The translations under genes were made by a program, and so were the position numbers. Below are positions 23,617 through 33,171 of a DNA stretch of 64,000 nucleotides, one piece after another; the stretch's first letter is position 1, and each line of letters opens with the position of its first letter. The notes under the pieces are model-generated. The model made no database searches. It was not told the DNA's origin and saw only the letters and a list, made by a program, of their open reading frames with translations. Source of the DNA: Streptomyces griseus subsp. griseus (GTDB lineage: Bacteria > Actinomycetota > Actinomycetes > Streptomycetales > Streptomycetaceae); NCBI RefSeq assembly GCF_003610995.1, contig NZ_CP032543.1, forward strand, positions 3,038,001-3,102,000. The letters run 5' to 3'.

Positions 23617-25803
23617 ATGGTCACCTTCCAAGAGCTCAACGATCTGCGGCTGAGCCAGCTCCAGGCGGCGGTGACGGACTGGCAGACGATGATCGACAAG
23701 TTGGTCAAGGTGGCCGACGGCGGTGGCGGAGCGGTCAGCGCGGCGGACATGGACCGCAAGGCCAAGGCGGCCGACTGGAAGGGGCAGAACGCGACGGTGA
23801 CCAAGGACTTCGTCACCGTCACGGCGCGGGAGTTCGGCGACGTCGTCACCGTCGCACGGAGCGTGCACACGATCCTGAGCGGCGCGCACACCAAACTGAC
23901 CCAGCACAAGGGCGACTTGGCCGACGCGGTGAGCCGGGCCGCCAAGAAGAACATCTACGTGAACGACAAGGGCATGGTGAACGCCGCCGTCCCTTCGCCG
24001 CAGGCGGCCGGGGACGCGAAGATCGAACCGCCGACGCAGGCGGAGATCGACGCGGTGGCCAGGGAGATCAGCGCCATCCTGACCGCGGCGGCCGAGACCG
24101 ACGGTACGGCCGCCACGGCGCTGCGCTTCCACGCCAAGGACAAGCACGGATTCGAGTCGAACGGCTTCAAGAGCTTCGACGCGGCGCAGAAGTCCATCGA
24201 CGACTCAGACGAGCTCATCGCCCTCGGCAAGCTGGACCCCAGCAAGATCACCAACGAGCAGCTGGAGCGCTTCAACACCCTGCTGAAGGCCCACCCGAAC
24301 GACCCCGTCCTCGCCGAGCGCGTGGCCCTCGGCCTCGGCCCGGAAGGGACGCTGAAGTTCTTCGCCGGGGCCGTGGACCTGGACAGCTGGGAGAACCGCG
24401 ACGGCGGTACCGCCGGCACGCGGGAGGACCGCGAGAAGCGCATGGAGCTGCTCGGCACGCTGGAGGAGCAGCTCGGCACCACGTTGGCCACCGCATCCCA
24501 CTCCACCAGCGAGGGCATGGAGGCGTGGAAGGAGCGGGTCGTCGCCCTCGGCGGCGAGGACGTCGGCAACGGCAAGGGCACCGGCCAGACCCGCGTCCAC
24601 GGGTTCCAGGCGATGAGCAACCTCATGCGCCACGGCACGTACGAGGGCGGCTTCCTCAACGACTACGGCAACGCGCTCGTCTCGTTCGAGAAGGAGAACA
24701 CCGGGGACGTCAAGGACCCGGGACCCGGCGGCAAGCGCCGTGAGGACGTGCTGCCCTGGGACAGGCTCCCGTCATACGCGAAGATCGACCAGCTCCACTA
24801 CGGCGACACCAACGACGCGGGTACGGATCCGATGACCGGGTTCATGAAGGCCCTGGCCCACAACCCCGAAGCGGCAACGGACTTCTTCAGCTCGACCGAC
24901 CCGCAGGACAACGCCCAGCACGTCCTCAAGGACCGCAAGCCCTTCAACGACGTGGTGCCCGATTCCCTGGGGTACGGGAAGTCCGCGAGCGATTACACGG
25001 GCCCGAACGCGAGCTACGAGGCGACCGGTGACGCCCTCGTCGCAGCCGCGACCGGGGTCGACCCGGACGACAGGTCCGCGCGGCCGGTCGAGCACACCGG
25101 AGCGCACCGGCAGGTGCTCGACAGCTCGCTCAAGTACCTCGCGGAGCGGGGCGACGACTTCCCCGCGGAGCTACGGGACGACATGGCCATCGTCCTGACG
25201 AACCACGGGGACGTGGTGCACCACTCCACCAGTGCGCTGGCCGATGACCCGAAGGACGCGAGACTGCTGGACCGGGACCAGCTGCTGGAGGTCTCCAAGC
25301 AGATCTCCCGCGATCAGAACGCCTACGGCATGCTCAACGAGGGATTGAACCGGGAGATCGTCAGGGACATCCACGAGGACAGCCCGAAGGACCCCAAGGA
25401 GACGCTGCTACGCGGGGGCGCCACCGTCGGTTTCCTGGAACAGGCCCGCTACCAGGCCCTGGTGATGGACAAGGACGATCCCGCTTGGGATGCGAAGTGG
25501 CTCTACCACGGATTCGGCAGCATCGCGAACTTCGTACCGGGAGTCGGCGACATCGCCCAGCGGGGGATCGACGCGGTGGCCTACGAATGGCAGACGCAGG
25601 AACAGAAGCGGATCGACGCCGTTCACGTGCAGGACAACAAGGAAGTCTTCCAGGGCAGGGAGCAGCAGTTGCAGGCGCTTGCCGACGAGTGGGCCAAGGC
25701 GAACCCCGGCCACTCCAACACTCGCTACACGCTCACGACCGAGATCAACGGTGCGGCGTACGACGGGAACAACCGCGCCAGCGGTCTGGCGGGCGGAGGG
25801 TGA
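23617..25803 (+). CDS. Large WXG-like helical protein (T7SS-type substrate candidate)
   Basis: 728 aa from ATG 23617. Residues 1-125 are a helical hairpin with a W-K-G turn (AADWKGQNA, Trp54-Gly56), as in type VII secretion substrates. The middle is long, helical and soluble (e.g. GYGKSASDYTGPNASYEATG; TDFFSSTDPQDNAQHVLKDR), resembling a large actinobacterial family that I recall under the label DUF6571; that name is uncertain. Near the C-terminus is a hydrophobic Gly-rich segment, GFGSIANFVPGVGDIAQRGI, similar to pre-toxin linkers, but only about 70 ordinary residues follow and no toxin domain is visible. It is followed by a lipoprotein gene with a 1-nt overlap (TGATG). Confidence 0.7.
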   Translation: MVTFQELNDLRLSQLQAAVTDWQTMIDKLVKVADGGGGAVSAADMDRKAKAADWKGQNATVTKDFVTVTAREFGDVVTVARSVHTILSGAHTKLTQHKGDLADAVSRAAKKNIYVNDKGMVNAAVPSPQAAGDAKIEPPTQAEIDAVAREISAILTAAAETDGTAATALRFHAKDKHGFESNGFKSFDAAQKSIDDSDELIALGKLDPSKITNEQLERFNTLLKAHPNDPVLAERVALGLGPEGTLKFFAGAVDLDSWENRDGGTAGTREDREKRMELLGTLEEQLGTTLATASHSTSEGMEAWKERVVALGGEDVGNGKGTGQTRVHGFQAMSNLMRHGTYEGGFLNDYGNALVSFEKENTGDVKDPGPGGKRREDVLPWDRLPSYAKIDQLHYGDTNDAGTDPMTGFMKALAHNPEAATDFFSSTDPQDNAQHVLKDRKPFNDVVPDSLGYGKSASDYTGPNASYEATGDALVAAATGVDPDDRSARPVEHTGAHRQVLDSSLKYLAERGDDFPAELRDDMAIVLTNHGDVVHHSTSALADDPKDARLLDRDQLLEVSKQISRDQNAYGMLNEGLNREIVRDIHEDSPKDPKETLLRGGATVGFLEQARYQALVMDKDDPAWDAKWLYHGFGSIANFVPGVGDIAQRGIDAVAYEWQTQEQKRIDAVHVQDNKEVFQGREQQLQALADEWAKANPGHSNTRYTLTTEINGAAYDGNNRASGLAGGG

Positions 25804-26345
25804 TGAGATCGATGAGGAAGAACGTCCTGCGGTCGGTGGGCGGCACTGTGCTGCTCGTCGCGCTGTTCGTGGGGGCCACCGGTTGCGGCGAACCCGAGGC
25901 CTTCAAGATCTCGGAGGCCTGCGGCACAGAGTTCGACCCCGAACTGATCGGCCGGCTCCTGCCCAGGGGCGATGACCTGAAGTCCGACGGCGCCTTCTCG
26001 GAACCGAAGCAGTTCCGCTGCGAGTTCGCGGTCGATGGGCAGGAACAGGTCGGATTGCGAGGGGACGTGGTCGAGCCGTTCGTCAAGCCCTTGGAAGTCA
26101 AGAAGTCGGTCATGCTGCGGCTGGGCAATCCGGCACCGGCCGACATCGGCGACGGTGCCACCATCGCGGACCACGGGGCAATGGCCCTGCAGGCGTGCAC
26201 GTACAAGGGCGAGAAGATGCAGTACGTACTGTCCATCGACGGCGTGGAGGACCCCAAGGACACCGCAGAACGCCGTCGCCTGCTCGAAGGGTTCCTGCGC
26301 TCCCAACTGCCGATCGCCATGGAGGCCGAGGGCTGCCGCTCGTGA
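25803..26345 (+). CDS. Lipoprotein, third gene of the WXG-like operon
   Basis: 180 aa from ATG 25803, coupled to the preceding gene by TGATG. The lipoprotein signal has a basic start (MRSMRKNVLR), a hydrophobic core and a lipobox-like VGATGC. The mature part has four further cysteines (SEACGTEFD, FRCEFAV, LQACTYKG, AEGCRS) spaced for two disulfides and resembles the DUF3558-like solute- or partner-binding lipoproteins of actinomycetes. It probably sits on the outer face of the membrane near the exported partner. A hairpin (26357-26384) ends the operon. Confidence 0.8.
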   Translation: MRSMRKNVLRSVGGTVLLVALFVGATGCGEPEAFKISEACGTEFDPELIGRLLPRGDDLKSDGAFSEPKQFRCEFAVDGQEQVGLRGDVVEPFVKPLEVKKSVMLRLGNPAPADIGDGATIADHGAMALQACTYKGEKMQYVLSIDGVEDPKDTAERRRLLEGFLRSQLPIAMEAEGCRS

Positions 26346-26356
26346 CCCCCAGGCGT

Positions 26357-26384
26357 GGGTGCAGGAGCCCAAGCCCCTGCACCC
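26357..26384. terminator. Hairpin between convergent lipoprotein and fbiC genes
   Basis: GGGTGCAGG (26357-26365) pairs with CCTGCACCC (26376-26384) across a 10-nt loop. Confidence 0.65.
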
Positions 26385-26400
26385 TCCCCTCCCCCACCCC

Positions 26401-28989
26401 TCAGCTCGGCACCACCGGCAGCAGCTCCGGCAGGTGCCCGTCCGAAGCCGTGGCCGCCGCGACGCGTTCGGCCGGGACCTCGCCGTACAGCGTCGTACGG
26501 GGGCGGGACGGGCGGCCCGCCAGTTCGGCGATCGCCTTCAGATCCTGGATGGAGCGGTACGAGCCGTAACTCGACCCCGCCATACGGGAGATGGTCTCCT
26601 CCATCAGCGTGCCGCCCAGGTCGTTCGCGCCCGAGCGCAGCATCTCCGCCGCGCCCTCCGTGCCGAGCTTCACCCAGCTCGTCTGGATGTTGGTGATGTG
26701 CGGGTGGAGGAGCAGCCGCGCCATGGCCGTGACCGCGCGGTTGTCGCGGTCGGTCGGGCCCGGGCGGGCGATGCCGGCCAGGTAGACCGGGGCGTTGGTG
26801 TGGATGAAGGGGAGGGTGACGAACTCCGTCAACCCGCCGGTCTCCTGCTGGAGTCGGGAGAGCGTACGGAAGTGGCCCAGCCAGTGGCGGGGCTGGTCCA
26901 CGTGCCCGTACATCATCGTCGAGGACGACCGCAGGCCCACCTCGTGCGCGGTCCTGATGACTTCCAGCCAGGTGGCCGTGGGGAGTTTGCCCTTGGTGAG
27001 GACCCAGCGGACCTCGTCGTCCAGGATCTCCGCCGCCGTACCGGGGATCGAGTCGAGTCCCGCCTCCTTGGCCGCCGTCAGCCAGTCGCGGATCGACATG
27101 CCGGTGCGGGTCGCACCGTTGACGACCTCCATGGGCGAGAAGGCGTGCACATGCATGCCCGGGACGCGCTCCTTCACCGCCCGCGCGATGTCGAAGTACG
27201 CCGTCCCGGGCAGATCCGGGTGGATGCCGCCCTGCATGCAGACCTCGACCGCGCCCACGTCCCACGCCTGCGCGGCCCGGTCCGCGACCTGGTCCAGGGA
27301 GAGCGTGTACGCGTCGGCGTCCGTGCGGCGCTGGGCGAAGGCGCAGAAGCGGCAGCCGGTGTAGCAGACGTTGGTGAAGTTGATGTTCCGCGTGACGATG
27401 TACGTGACGTCGTCGCCGACCACGTCCCGGCGCAGCGCGTCCGCGATCCGGCACAGCTCGTCCAGCGCCGGGCCGTCCGCGTGGAGCAGGGCGAGGGCCT
27501 GGTCGTCGGTGAGCTTCGTCGGGTCGTCGGCGGCCTGGCTGAGCGCCTGGCGTACGTCGGCGTCGATGCGGGACGGGACCATGCCGGGGGCCGCCGCCTC
27601 ACGGAGCGCCTCCCAGTCCCCGTACACCTCGTCGAAGTCGTTACGCCGGTCGCCGGTGCGGCCTTCGGTGTCGATGGTGGCGTGGAGGTCGGTGCGGCCG
27701 GAGGAGGTGAAGCCCTCGTCCGGCTCCTGCCAGGGCAGCCCGACAGGGAGTGCCCCTTCGCGGGCGAGACCCGTCTCCGGGTCGGCCAGGGCGCGGACGT
27801 GCGGGAGGAGGCGGGGGTCGAGCCAGGGCTCCCCTCGCTGGATGAACTCCGGGTAGATGGTGAGGCGTTCGCGGAGCGTGAAGCCCGAGTCCGCTGTCTT
27901 CTGCGCCAGTTCGTCGATGTGCGGCCAGGGGCGTTCCGGGTTGACGTGGTCGGGGGTCAGCGGCGAGACCCCGCCCCAGTCGTCGATGCCCGCGCCGATG
28001 AGCAGCGCGTACTCGGCGTCCACCAGGTTCGGCGGGGCCTGGATGCGGGCCGAGGGGCCGAGGATGTGCCGGGCCACCGCGATGGCGGCGGCCAGCTCCT
28101 CCAGCTCCGCGTCGGGCATCCCGCGCATCGCCGTGTCCGGCTTGGCGCGGAAGTTCTGCACGATGACTTCCTGGATGCCGTGGTAGGCGCGGGCCGTCTT
28201 GCGCAGCTCGAAGAGGGAGTCGGCGCGCTCCTCGTACGACTCGCCGATGCCGATCAGGATGCCGGTGGTGAAGGGGACGTTGGAGCGGCCCGCGTCTTCG
28301 AGTACGCGCAGCCGTACGGCCGGTTCCTTGTCCGGGGAGCCGTGGTGCGGGCCGCCCGGCTCGGACCAGAGGCGGGTCGCCGTCGTCTCCAGCATCATCC
28401 CCATGGAGGGGGCGACGGGCTTGAGGCGCTGGAGGTCGGTCCAGGTCATGACGCCCGGGTTGAGGTGGGGCAGCAGGCCCGTCTCCTCCAGGACCCGGAT
28501 CGCCATGGCCCGTACGTACGCGAGGGTGTCGTCGTACCCCTCCGCCTCCAGCCACTCCCGTGCCTCGGGCCAGCGGTCCTCGGGACGGTCGCCGAGCGTG
28601 AACAGGGCTTCCTTGCACCCCATCGCCGCGCCCTCACGGGCGATCTTCAGCACCTCGTCGGGCGAGAGGAACATCCCGTGGCCCGCGCGGCGGAGCTTGC
28701 CGGGGACGGTGACGAAGGTGCAGTAGTGACACCTGTCACGGCAGAGGCGGGTGAGCGGGATGAAGACCTTGCGCGAGTACGTGATCACGCCCGGCCGGCC
28801 CGCCGCTTCAAGGCCCGCGTCCCGGACGCGGGCGGCGGAGGCCGCGAGGTCCGTCAGATCGTCGCCGCGCGCCTGGAGCAGGACGGCGGCCTCGGTGATG
28901 TCGAGGGCGACACCGTCACGGGCACGTTTCAGCGCGCGCCGCATGGCGTTGGAGGTGGGGCGTCCGCTCTGAGGATCAGGATCGGTCAT
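26401..28989 (-). CDS. fbiC: FO synthase (7,8-didemethyl-8-hydroxy-5-deazariboflavin synthase), CofG-CofH fusion
   Basis: 862 aa from ATG 28989. The N-terminal half is the CofG radical-SAM domain with CRDRCHYC (Cys83, 87, 90). The C-terminal half is the CofH domain with CYTGCRFC (Cys542, 546, 549). It joins tyrosine-derived and pyrimidine-ribityl precursors to make FO, the chromophore of coenzyme F420. Actinobacteria have the two domains in one chain, as here. The cofactor would serve F420-dependent members of the luciferase-like family, three of which are in this window (33172, 44548, 46577), although those could also use FMN. An interrupted inverted repeat (29012-29081) lies in the divergent promoter region. 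Confidence 0.97.
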   Translation of the reverse strand: MTDPDPQSGRPTSNAMRRALKRARDGVALDITEAAVLLQARGDDLTDLAASAARVRDAGLEAAGRPGVITYSRKVFIPLTRLCRDRCHYCTFVTVPGKLRRAGHGMFLSPDEVLKIAREGAAMGCKEALFTLGDRPEDRWPEAREWLEAEGYDDTLAYVRAMAIRVLEETGLLPHLNPGVMTWTDLQRLKPVAPSMGMMLETTATRLWSEPGGPHHGSPDKEPAVRLRVLEDAGRSNVPFTTGILIGIGESYEERADSLFELRKTARAYHGIQEVIVQNFRAKPDTAMRGMPDAELEELAAAIAVARHILGPSARIQAPPNLVDAEYALLIGAGIDDWGGVSPLTPDHVNPERPWPHIDELAQKTADSGFTLRERLTIYPEFIQRGEPWLDPRLLPHVRALADPETGLAREGALPVGLPWQEPDEGFTSSGRTDLHATIDTEGRTGDRRNDFDEVYGDWEALREAAAPGMVPSRIDADVRQALSQAADDPTKLTDDQALALLHADGPALDELCRIADALRRDVVGDDVTYIVTRNINFTNVCYTGCRFCAFAQRRTDADAYTLSLDQVADRAAQAWDVGAVEVCMQGGIHPDLPGTAYFDIARAVKERVPGMHVHAFSPMEVVNGATRTGMSIRDWLTAAKEAGLDSIPGTAAEILDDEVRWVLTKGKLPTATWLEVIRTAHEVGLRSSSTMMYGHVDQPRHWLGHFRTLSRLQQETGGLTEFVTLPFIHTNAPVYLAGIARPGPTDRDNRAVTAMARLLLHPHITNIQTSWVKLGTEGAAEMLRSGANDLGGTLMEETISRMAGSSYGSYRSIQDLKAIAELAGRPSRPRTTLYGEVPAERVAAATASDGHLPELLPVVPS

Positions 28990-29011
28990 GAACCGAGCAT
29001 ACGAGCGAGGC

Positions 29012-29081
29012 GCCCGCACGTGACCAGGGCCCGGGGCCTCCCTGCGCAGGCCACGGGGTGCTCCTGGTCACTCGTGCGGGC
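29012..29081. promoter_or_regulatory. Long interrupted inverted repeat in the fbiC/HAD divergent region
   Basis: GCCCGCACG-TGACCAGG (29012-29028) is matched by the inverted CCTGGTCA-CT-CGTGCGGGC (29063-29081). All 17 bases pair, with a 2-nt bulge and a 34-nt centre. Two halves so far apart fit either a looped operator or an mRNA hairpin of the fbiC leader. Confidence 0.5.
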
Positions 29082-29135
29082 CGACTCACCGAATGAGCGC
29101 CCTGCCACGGCATCCTCACGCCTAGTGTCGGCACG

Positions 29136-29945
29136 ATGATGGAAACGATCGTGCTCGGCATCGGCGAAACCCTCGTACGCGACGACCGCCACTGGGCGTC
29201 CTGGGCCAACTGGCTCGGCGTGCCCGCGCACACGCTCAGCGCGCTGGTGGGCGCGGCGGTCGCCCAGGGCCGCGAGGCGACGGACGCGCTGCGGGTGCTG
29301 CGGCCGGACATGGACGTCGAGGAGGCCTACCGCGCCCGGGCGGCCGCCGGGCGCGGGGAGCACCTCGACGAGTCGGACCTCTACCCGGACGTACGGCCGG
29401 CGCTGGCGGAGCTGCGGGCGGCGGGGGTACGGGTGGTCGTGGCGGGGAACGGGACGGTGCGGGCCGGGGAGCTGCTGCGGGCGCTGGACCTGCCGGCGGA
29501 CCTGGTGGTGACCTCGGACGAGTGGGGCGTACGGAAGCCGGACCCGGCGTTCTTCGCACGGGTGGTGGAGGCGTCGGAGGCGGAGCCGGGGGCGACGCTG
29601 TACGTGGGCGACCACCCGGCGGACGACCTGTTTCCCGCCGCGGCGGCGGGGCTGCGGACGGCGCATCTGCGGCGGGGGGCGTACGGGCACTGGTGGGCGG
29701 AGCATCCGGATGTCGTGGGAACGGCGGACTTCCGGGTCAACGCGTTGACGGAGCTGGTGGGGGTGGCGGGAGCCGCGCCGGGCCGCCCGACGCCCGGGGA
29801 CCTTGGCCCGGCCCGTCCGGCGCCGGAGGGCCGTCCCCCCGAGGGCGTGAGCGGGCCCCACCCGGCCCGTCCGGCGTCTGAGGACGGGAGCGGGGCGGTG
29901 GGTTCCGGGCGCGCTGCGAAGGTCTCGTACCTCAGGGGCCTCTGA
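29136..29945 (+). CDS. HAD-superfamily protein lacking the nucleophilic aspartate
   Basis: 269 aa from ATG 29136 (a second ATG follows directly). Core HAD features are present: motif II region VRVVVAGNGT, motif III Lys in EWGVRKPDPAFF, motif IV in TLYVGDHPADDLFPA. Motif I, expected as hhhDxGxT, reads IVLGIGETLV, so the nucleophile Asp is Gly (codon GGC at 29157-29159; one base from GAC). If the sequence is right, phosphatase activity should be lost. The last about 50 residues are a low-complexity Pro/Gly/Ala tail probably derived from repeat DNA. It is divergent from fbiC. Confidence 0.8.
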   Translation: MMETIVLGIGETLVRDDRHWASWANWLGVPAHTLSALVGAAVAQGREATDALRVLRPDMDVEEAYRARAAAGRGEHLDESDLYPDVRPALAELRAAGVRVVVAGNGTVRAGELLRALDLPADLVVTSDEWGVRKPDPAFFARVVEASEAEPGATLYVGDHPADDLFPAAAAGLRTAHLRRGAYGHWWAEHPDVVGTADFRVNALTELVGVAGAAPGRPTPGDLGPARPAPEGRPPEGVSGPHPARPASEDGSGAVGSGRAAKVSYLRGL

Positions 29946-29969
29946 GCCCCGGGCCCACCCCAGCAAGGC

Positions 29970-30210
29970 TTCCGTCCTCAAACGCCGGACGGGCTGGAAT
30001 GGGCCCCGATCCGTCCTCAGTCGTCGGCGTCGGCGTCGGCGGGGCGGAATGGGCCCGGGTCCGTCCTCAAACGCCGGGATCGGCGGGCTGGAATGGGCCC
30101 GGTCCCCGCCCTCAAACGCCGGGCTCGACAGGGCGGAAGGGCCCCGGGCCCCTCCACAGACACCGGATGGGCTGAAGGGATGGGCCGGACGGGCCGAAAG
30201 GACGGGCCCG
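29970..30210. repeat. Array of about five degenerate 40-50-bp Streptomyces intergenic repeats
   Basis: Copies begin near 29971, 30011, 30061, 30106 and 30151. The core is CCGTCCTCAAACGCCGG followed by a GGGCTGGAATGGGCCC-like end. This core is a familiar dispersed element in Streptomyces intergenic regions. The array fills the gap between the HAD gene and the sugar dehydrogenase gene, which are convergent. Confidence 0.8.
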
Positions 30211-30223
30211 CAGGCTCAGCCCT

Positions 30224-31357
30224 CTACGCCGGGTCTATCCGCGAGATCGTGCCGCCGATAGCGAGCACGTACAGCTCCCCGTCACCCGCCTCCACGAACG
30301 AGATCACCTCGCCGCCCTGGACGCCCAGGTCGCCCTCGTCCGTCACCTCGCCGTTCTCGATGGTCAGCGTGCGGAGCGTGCCGTCGCAGTAGTCGCTGTA
30401 GACGTAGCTCCCCGCGAGGGCGGTGATCGCCTCGCCCCGGTAGACGAAGCCGCCCGTCACCGAGCAGCCCAGGCCGCTGCGGTCGTACTCGTGGACCGGC
30501 GGCACGTGGTTCGCCGGCTCCGTGCCGCCGCGGAACGGGTGGTTGCCCTCCATCGAGGACCAGCCGTAGTTCTCACCGCCCTTGCTGCTCGCGGGGGCCC
30601 AGTCGATCTCCTCCCACTCGCTCTGGCCCACGTCGCCGATGAGCAGGTCGCCCGTGCCCGCGTCGAACGAGAAGCGCCACGGGTTGCGGAGCCCGTACGC
30701 CCAGATCTCGTCCTTCGCGCCCTCTTCCGCCACGAACGGGTTGTCGGACGGGATGGCGTACGGCTCCCCGCCGCTCGGGTCGATGCGGAGCAGCTTGCCG
30801 AGCAGTGTGTCGAGGTTCTGGCCGTTGCCGTGCGGGTCGCCGCCCGAGCCGCCGTCGCCGAACGCGATGTAGAGGTAGCCGTCGGGGCCGAACTTGATGT
30901 CGCCGCCGTTGTGGTTCGGGTACGGCTGCTCCTGGGTGAGAACCGTCCGCCGTGTGTCGGGCTGGAGTTCTCCGCCCTGCACCGCGAACTCGTCGATGGT
31001 GCTGGTGCCTTCGAGATCCGTGTACGAGATGTAGAAGTGCGCGAACTCCGGGTCGAACGCCACGCCCAGCAGGCCGCGTTCGCCGTCGGTGGTGGTCTCG
31101 TCGGAGATGTCGAGGACCGGGGCGCCCAGGCCGTCCTCACCCAGCACCCTTACCGTGCCTGCGCGTTCGGCTATCCAGACCTTGCCGTCCGGGCCGGCCG
31201 CGCCCGCGGAGGGGCCCTGCGCCTTGGCCACTTCCGTCAGGACGACCTCCGCCGAGGGGGCGGTCGGGGGCTCGTCGGCCGATGCCGTGGTCAGCGTGAG
31301 GGATGCTGCGAGGAACAGTGCGCCGATGAGCGCCGAGCTTCTGGTGCGAACTTTCAC
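30224..31357 (-). CDS. Secreted PQQ-dependent-type sugar (glucose/sorbosone) dehydrogenase
   Basis: 377 aa from GTG 31357 with AGGAGG 5 nt upstream. Signal peptide to about residue 27 (ALIGALFLAASLTLTTASA). The six-bladed propeller of the soluble glucose dehydrogenase/sorbosone dehydrogenase family is shown by GERGLLGVAFDPEFA, PYPNHNGGDIKFGPDGYLY with the catalytic-type His, GDGGSGGDPHGNGQNLDTLL, KDEIWAYGLRNPWRFSFD and DVGQSEWEEID. Members oxidise sugars outside the cell using PQQ; actinomycetes may lack PQQ synthesis and take it up or bind other ligands. A 24-bp perfect palindrome lies upstream (31496-31519). Confidence 0.88.
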   Translation of the reverse strand: MKVRTRSSALIGALFLAASLTLTTASADEPPTAPSAEVVLTEVAKAQGPSAGAAGPDGKVWIAERAGTVRVLGEDGLGAPVLDISDETTTDGERGLLGVAFDPEFAHFYISYTDLEGTSTIDEFAVQGGELQPDTRRTVLTQEQPYPNHNGGDIKFGPDGYLYIAFGDGGSGGDPHGNGQNLDTLLGKLLRIDPSGGEPYAIPSDNPFVAEEGAKDEIWAYGLRNPWRFSFDAGTGDLLIGDVGQSEWEEIDWAPASSKGGENYGWSSMEGNHPFRGGTEPANHVPPVHEYDRSGLGCSVTGGFVYRGEAITALAGSYVYSDYCDGTLRTLTIENGEVTDEGDLGVQGGEVISFVEAGDGELYVLAIGGTISRIDPA

Positions 31358-31495
31358 CGTGGCCTCCTGGAGGCGGCGAGTGGGGGAGTTCACCCTGGCT
31401 GCTCGGGGCAGAGTTCGGTGGGGGTGCCCGCGCCAGCATGCAACCGGGGTGGGGGGCGTGTGCCACTGGCTACGGATGAGGGTACGGGGGCTGGA

Positions 31496-31519
31496 GTGCG
31501 TTGGCCTAGGCCAACGCAC
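31496..31519. promoter_or_regulatory. 24-bp perfect palindrome
   Basis: Half-site GTGCGTTGGCCT immediately followed by its exact reverse complement, with no spacer. It is 30 bp beyond the PBP stop and about 139 bp upstream of the sugar dehydrogenase start, both on the minus strand. It may be a PBP terminator (stem with small loop) or an operator for the dehydrogenase; the absence of a spacer slightly favours an operator. Confidence 0.55.
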
Positions 31520-31548
31520 GGACCAATTCAAGCCCCTTGCGCCCTACT

Positions 31549-33033
31549 TCACTTCCCCAGCGCCGCCTCCATGACCTTCTTCGCGATCGGCGCGCCGAGG
31601 CGGCCACCGGAGATGTCCGAGCGGGAGATGTCCATGTCCGTCGGGTCGATGAAGACCGCGACGGCGACCGAACGCCCGTCGTCCGCCTTGCCGTAGCTGA
31701 CGAACCATCCGTACGGGACCTCGTCGCGCACGTTCACCCCGCGCTGGGCGGTGCCCGTCTTGCCGCCGACCGTCACACCGTCGATCAGGGCGCGCTGCGC
31801 GCTGCCCTCCTTCGCGGTGTGTTCCATCATCTCCTGGACCTTCTTCGCCGTCTCGGGCGAGACGGCCTGGCTCATCTCCGCCGGTTCGTTCTTCTCCAGC
31901 ATGGAGAGGTCCGGGCCGCGCAGCTCCTCCACGATGTACGGCTGCATCAGCTTGCCGTCGTTGGCGAGGGCCGCCGTCACCATCGCCATCTGCATCGGGG
32001 TGCTCGTCAGGCTGCCCTGGCCCATACCGGTGAGAGCCGTCCCGGGCTTGTCCAGCTTCGGCGGGTAGAGGCTCTTCGTGGCGAGCATGTCGCCGAACTC
32101 CTCGGCGTACACGTCCTCGTTGAAGCCGAACTTCTCGGCCGTCTCCCGCATCCGGTCCTCGCCCAGCTCGGCCGCCGCGTCGAGGAAGACGTTGTTGCAG
32201 GAATACTGCATGGCGGTCTTCATCGACGCCTTGTCGCAGACCGCGTCCCCCGCCTCGCTGCCGATCTTGTTCCGGGAGAGCGGCAGCGGATACGGCGAGA
32301 CCGCCTTCGTCGGGGCGTCCACGTCCGAGACCACCCCGTGCTCCAGCGCCGCCGCCGCGGTGAGGATCTTGAAGGTGGAGCCGGGCGGGAACGTCTCACG
32401 CAGCGGCCGGTTGGCCAGCGGCTTGCCCTTGTCCTCCAGGAGGGACTTGAAGCGGTCGCTCTCCTTGAACGAGATCCCGGCGAAGACCTCCGGGTTGTAC
32501 GAGGGTGTGGAGACCAGCGCCAGCACCTTCCCCGTACGCGGATCGAGGGCGACGACCGCGCCCCGGGCGCCCAGGTCGGTCAGCCCCTGGTAGCCGGCCT
32601 TCTGCGCCTTGGCGTCGATCGTGGTGATCACGTTGCCGCCGCGCCTCGGCTGCCCGGTGAGGACGTCCTTGGCGTGCCGGAAGGCGAAGCGGTCGTCCTG
32701 GCCGCTGAGGACGCTGTCGTACGTCCGCTCCAGCAGCGAGGTGCCCTGGGCCTGGGAGGCGTAACCGGTGACGGGCGCGTACATCGGGCCCTCCTTCCAG
32801 GTGCGCCGGAAGGTGTAGTCCCTGCTGGCCGTCTCCTTCGAGCCGGTGATCGCCTTGCCGCCGACGATGATGTCGCCGCGCGGGGAGGAGAACCGCTCAA
32901 ACCGGACCCGGGCGTTCTTCTCGTGCTGGGACAGCTCCACGCGGTCGACCTGCTGCAGCCAGTTCGCCCGCAGCAGCAGCCCCAGCATCAGCAGCCCGCA
33001 GAAGATGGCTATGTGCCGCAACGGCCTGTTCAT
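31549..33033 (-). CDS. Class B penicillin-binding protein (PbpA/PBP2-like transpeptidase)
   Basis: 494 aa from ATG 33033 with GGGGAG upstream. One N-terminal membrane anchor (about 7-24), a pedestal domain and a transpeptidase domain with STFK (Ser219-Lys222), SCN (278-280) and KTGTAQ (425-430). It lacks PASTA repeats. Length fits the actinobacterial PbpA group, which cross-links septal or tip peptidoglycan. Streptomyces carry several paralogues outside the division cluster, and this one stands without an SEDS (RodA/FtsW) partner in the window. Confidence 0.92.
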   Translation of the reverse strand: MNRPLRHIAIFCGLLMLGLLLRANWLQQVDRVELSQHEKNARVRFERFSSPRGDIIVGGKAITGSKETASRDYTFRRTWKEGPMYAPVTGYASQAQGTSLLERTYDSVLSGQDDRFAFRHAKDVLTGQPRRGGNVITTIDAKAQKAGYQGLTDLGARGAVVALDPRTGKVLALVSTPSYNPEVFAGISFKESDRFKSLLEDKGKPLANRPLRETFPPGSTFKILTAAAALEHGVVSDVDAPTKAVSPYPLPLSRNKIGSEAGDAVCDKASMKTAMQYSCNNVFLDAAAELGEDRMRETAEKFGFNEDVYAEEFGDMLATKSLYPPKLDKPGTALTGMGQGSLTSTPMQMAMVTAALANDGKLMQPYIVEELRGPDLSMLEKNEPAEMSQAVSPETAKKVQEMMEHTAKEGSAQRALIDGVTVGGKTGTAQRGVNVRDEVPYGWFVSYGKADDGRSVAVAVFIDPTDMDISRSDISGGRLGAPIAKKVMEAALGK

Positions 33034-33171
33034 TCCACTCCCCACCCAGGCGGGTCCACCGCCCGCACGCACGAAAGCGCGTGCGGACCGTGCCCGCGTA
33101 TGCGATCCCTGAGGGTAAGGATGCCCTGCCGACGCCCCCGGTTGCACGGGGCGGGACCGGGAAAGGAAGGC

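Noticed and set aside
26035..29139. Long plus-strand frame opposite fbiC
   Set aside because: FbiC has two radical-SAM Cys clusters on the minus strand. The plus frame is shadow.
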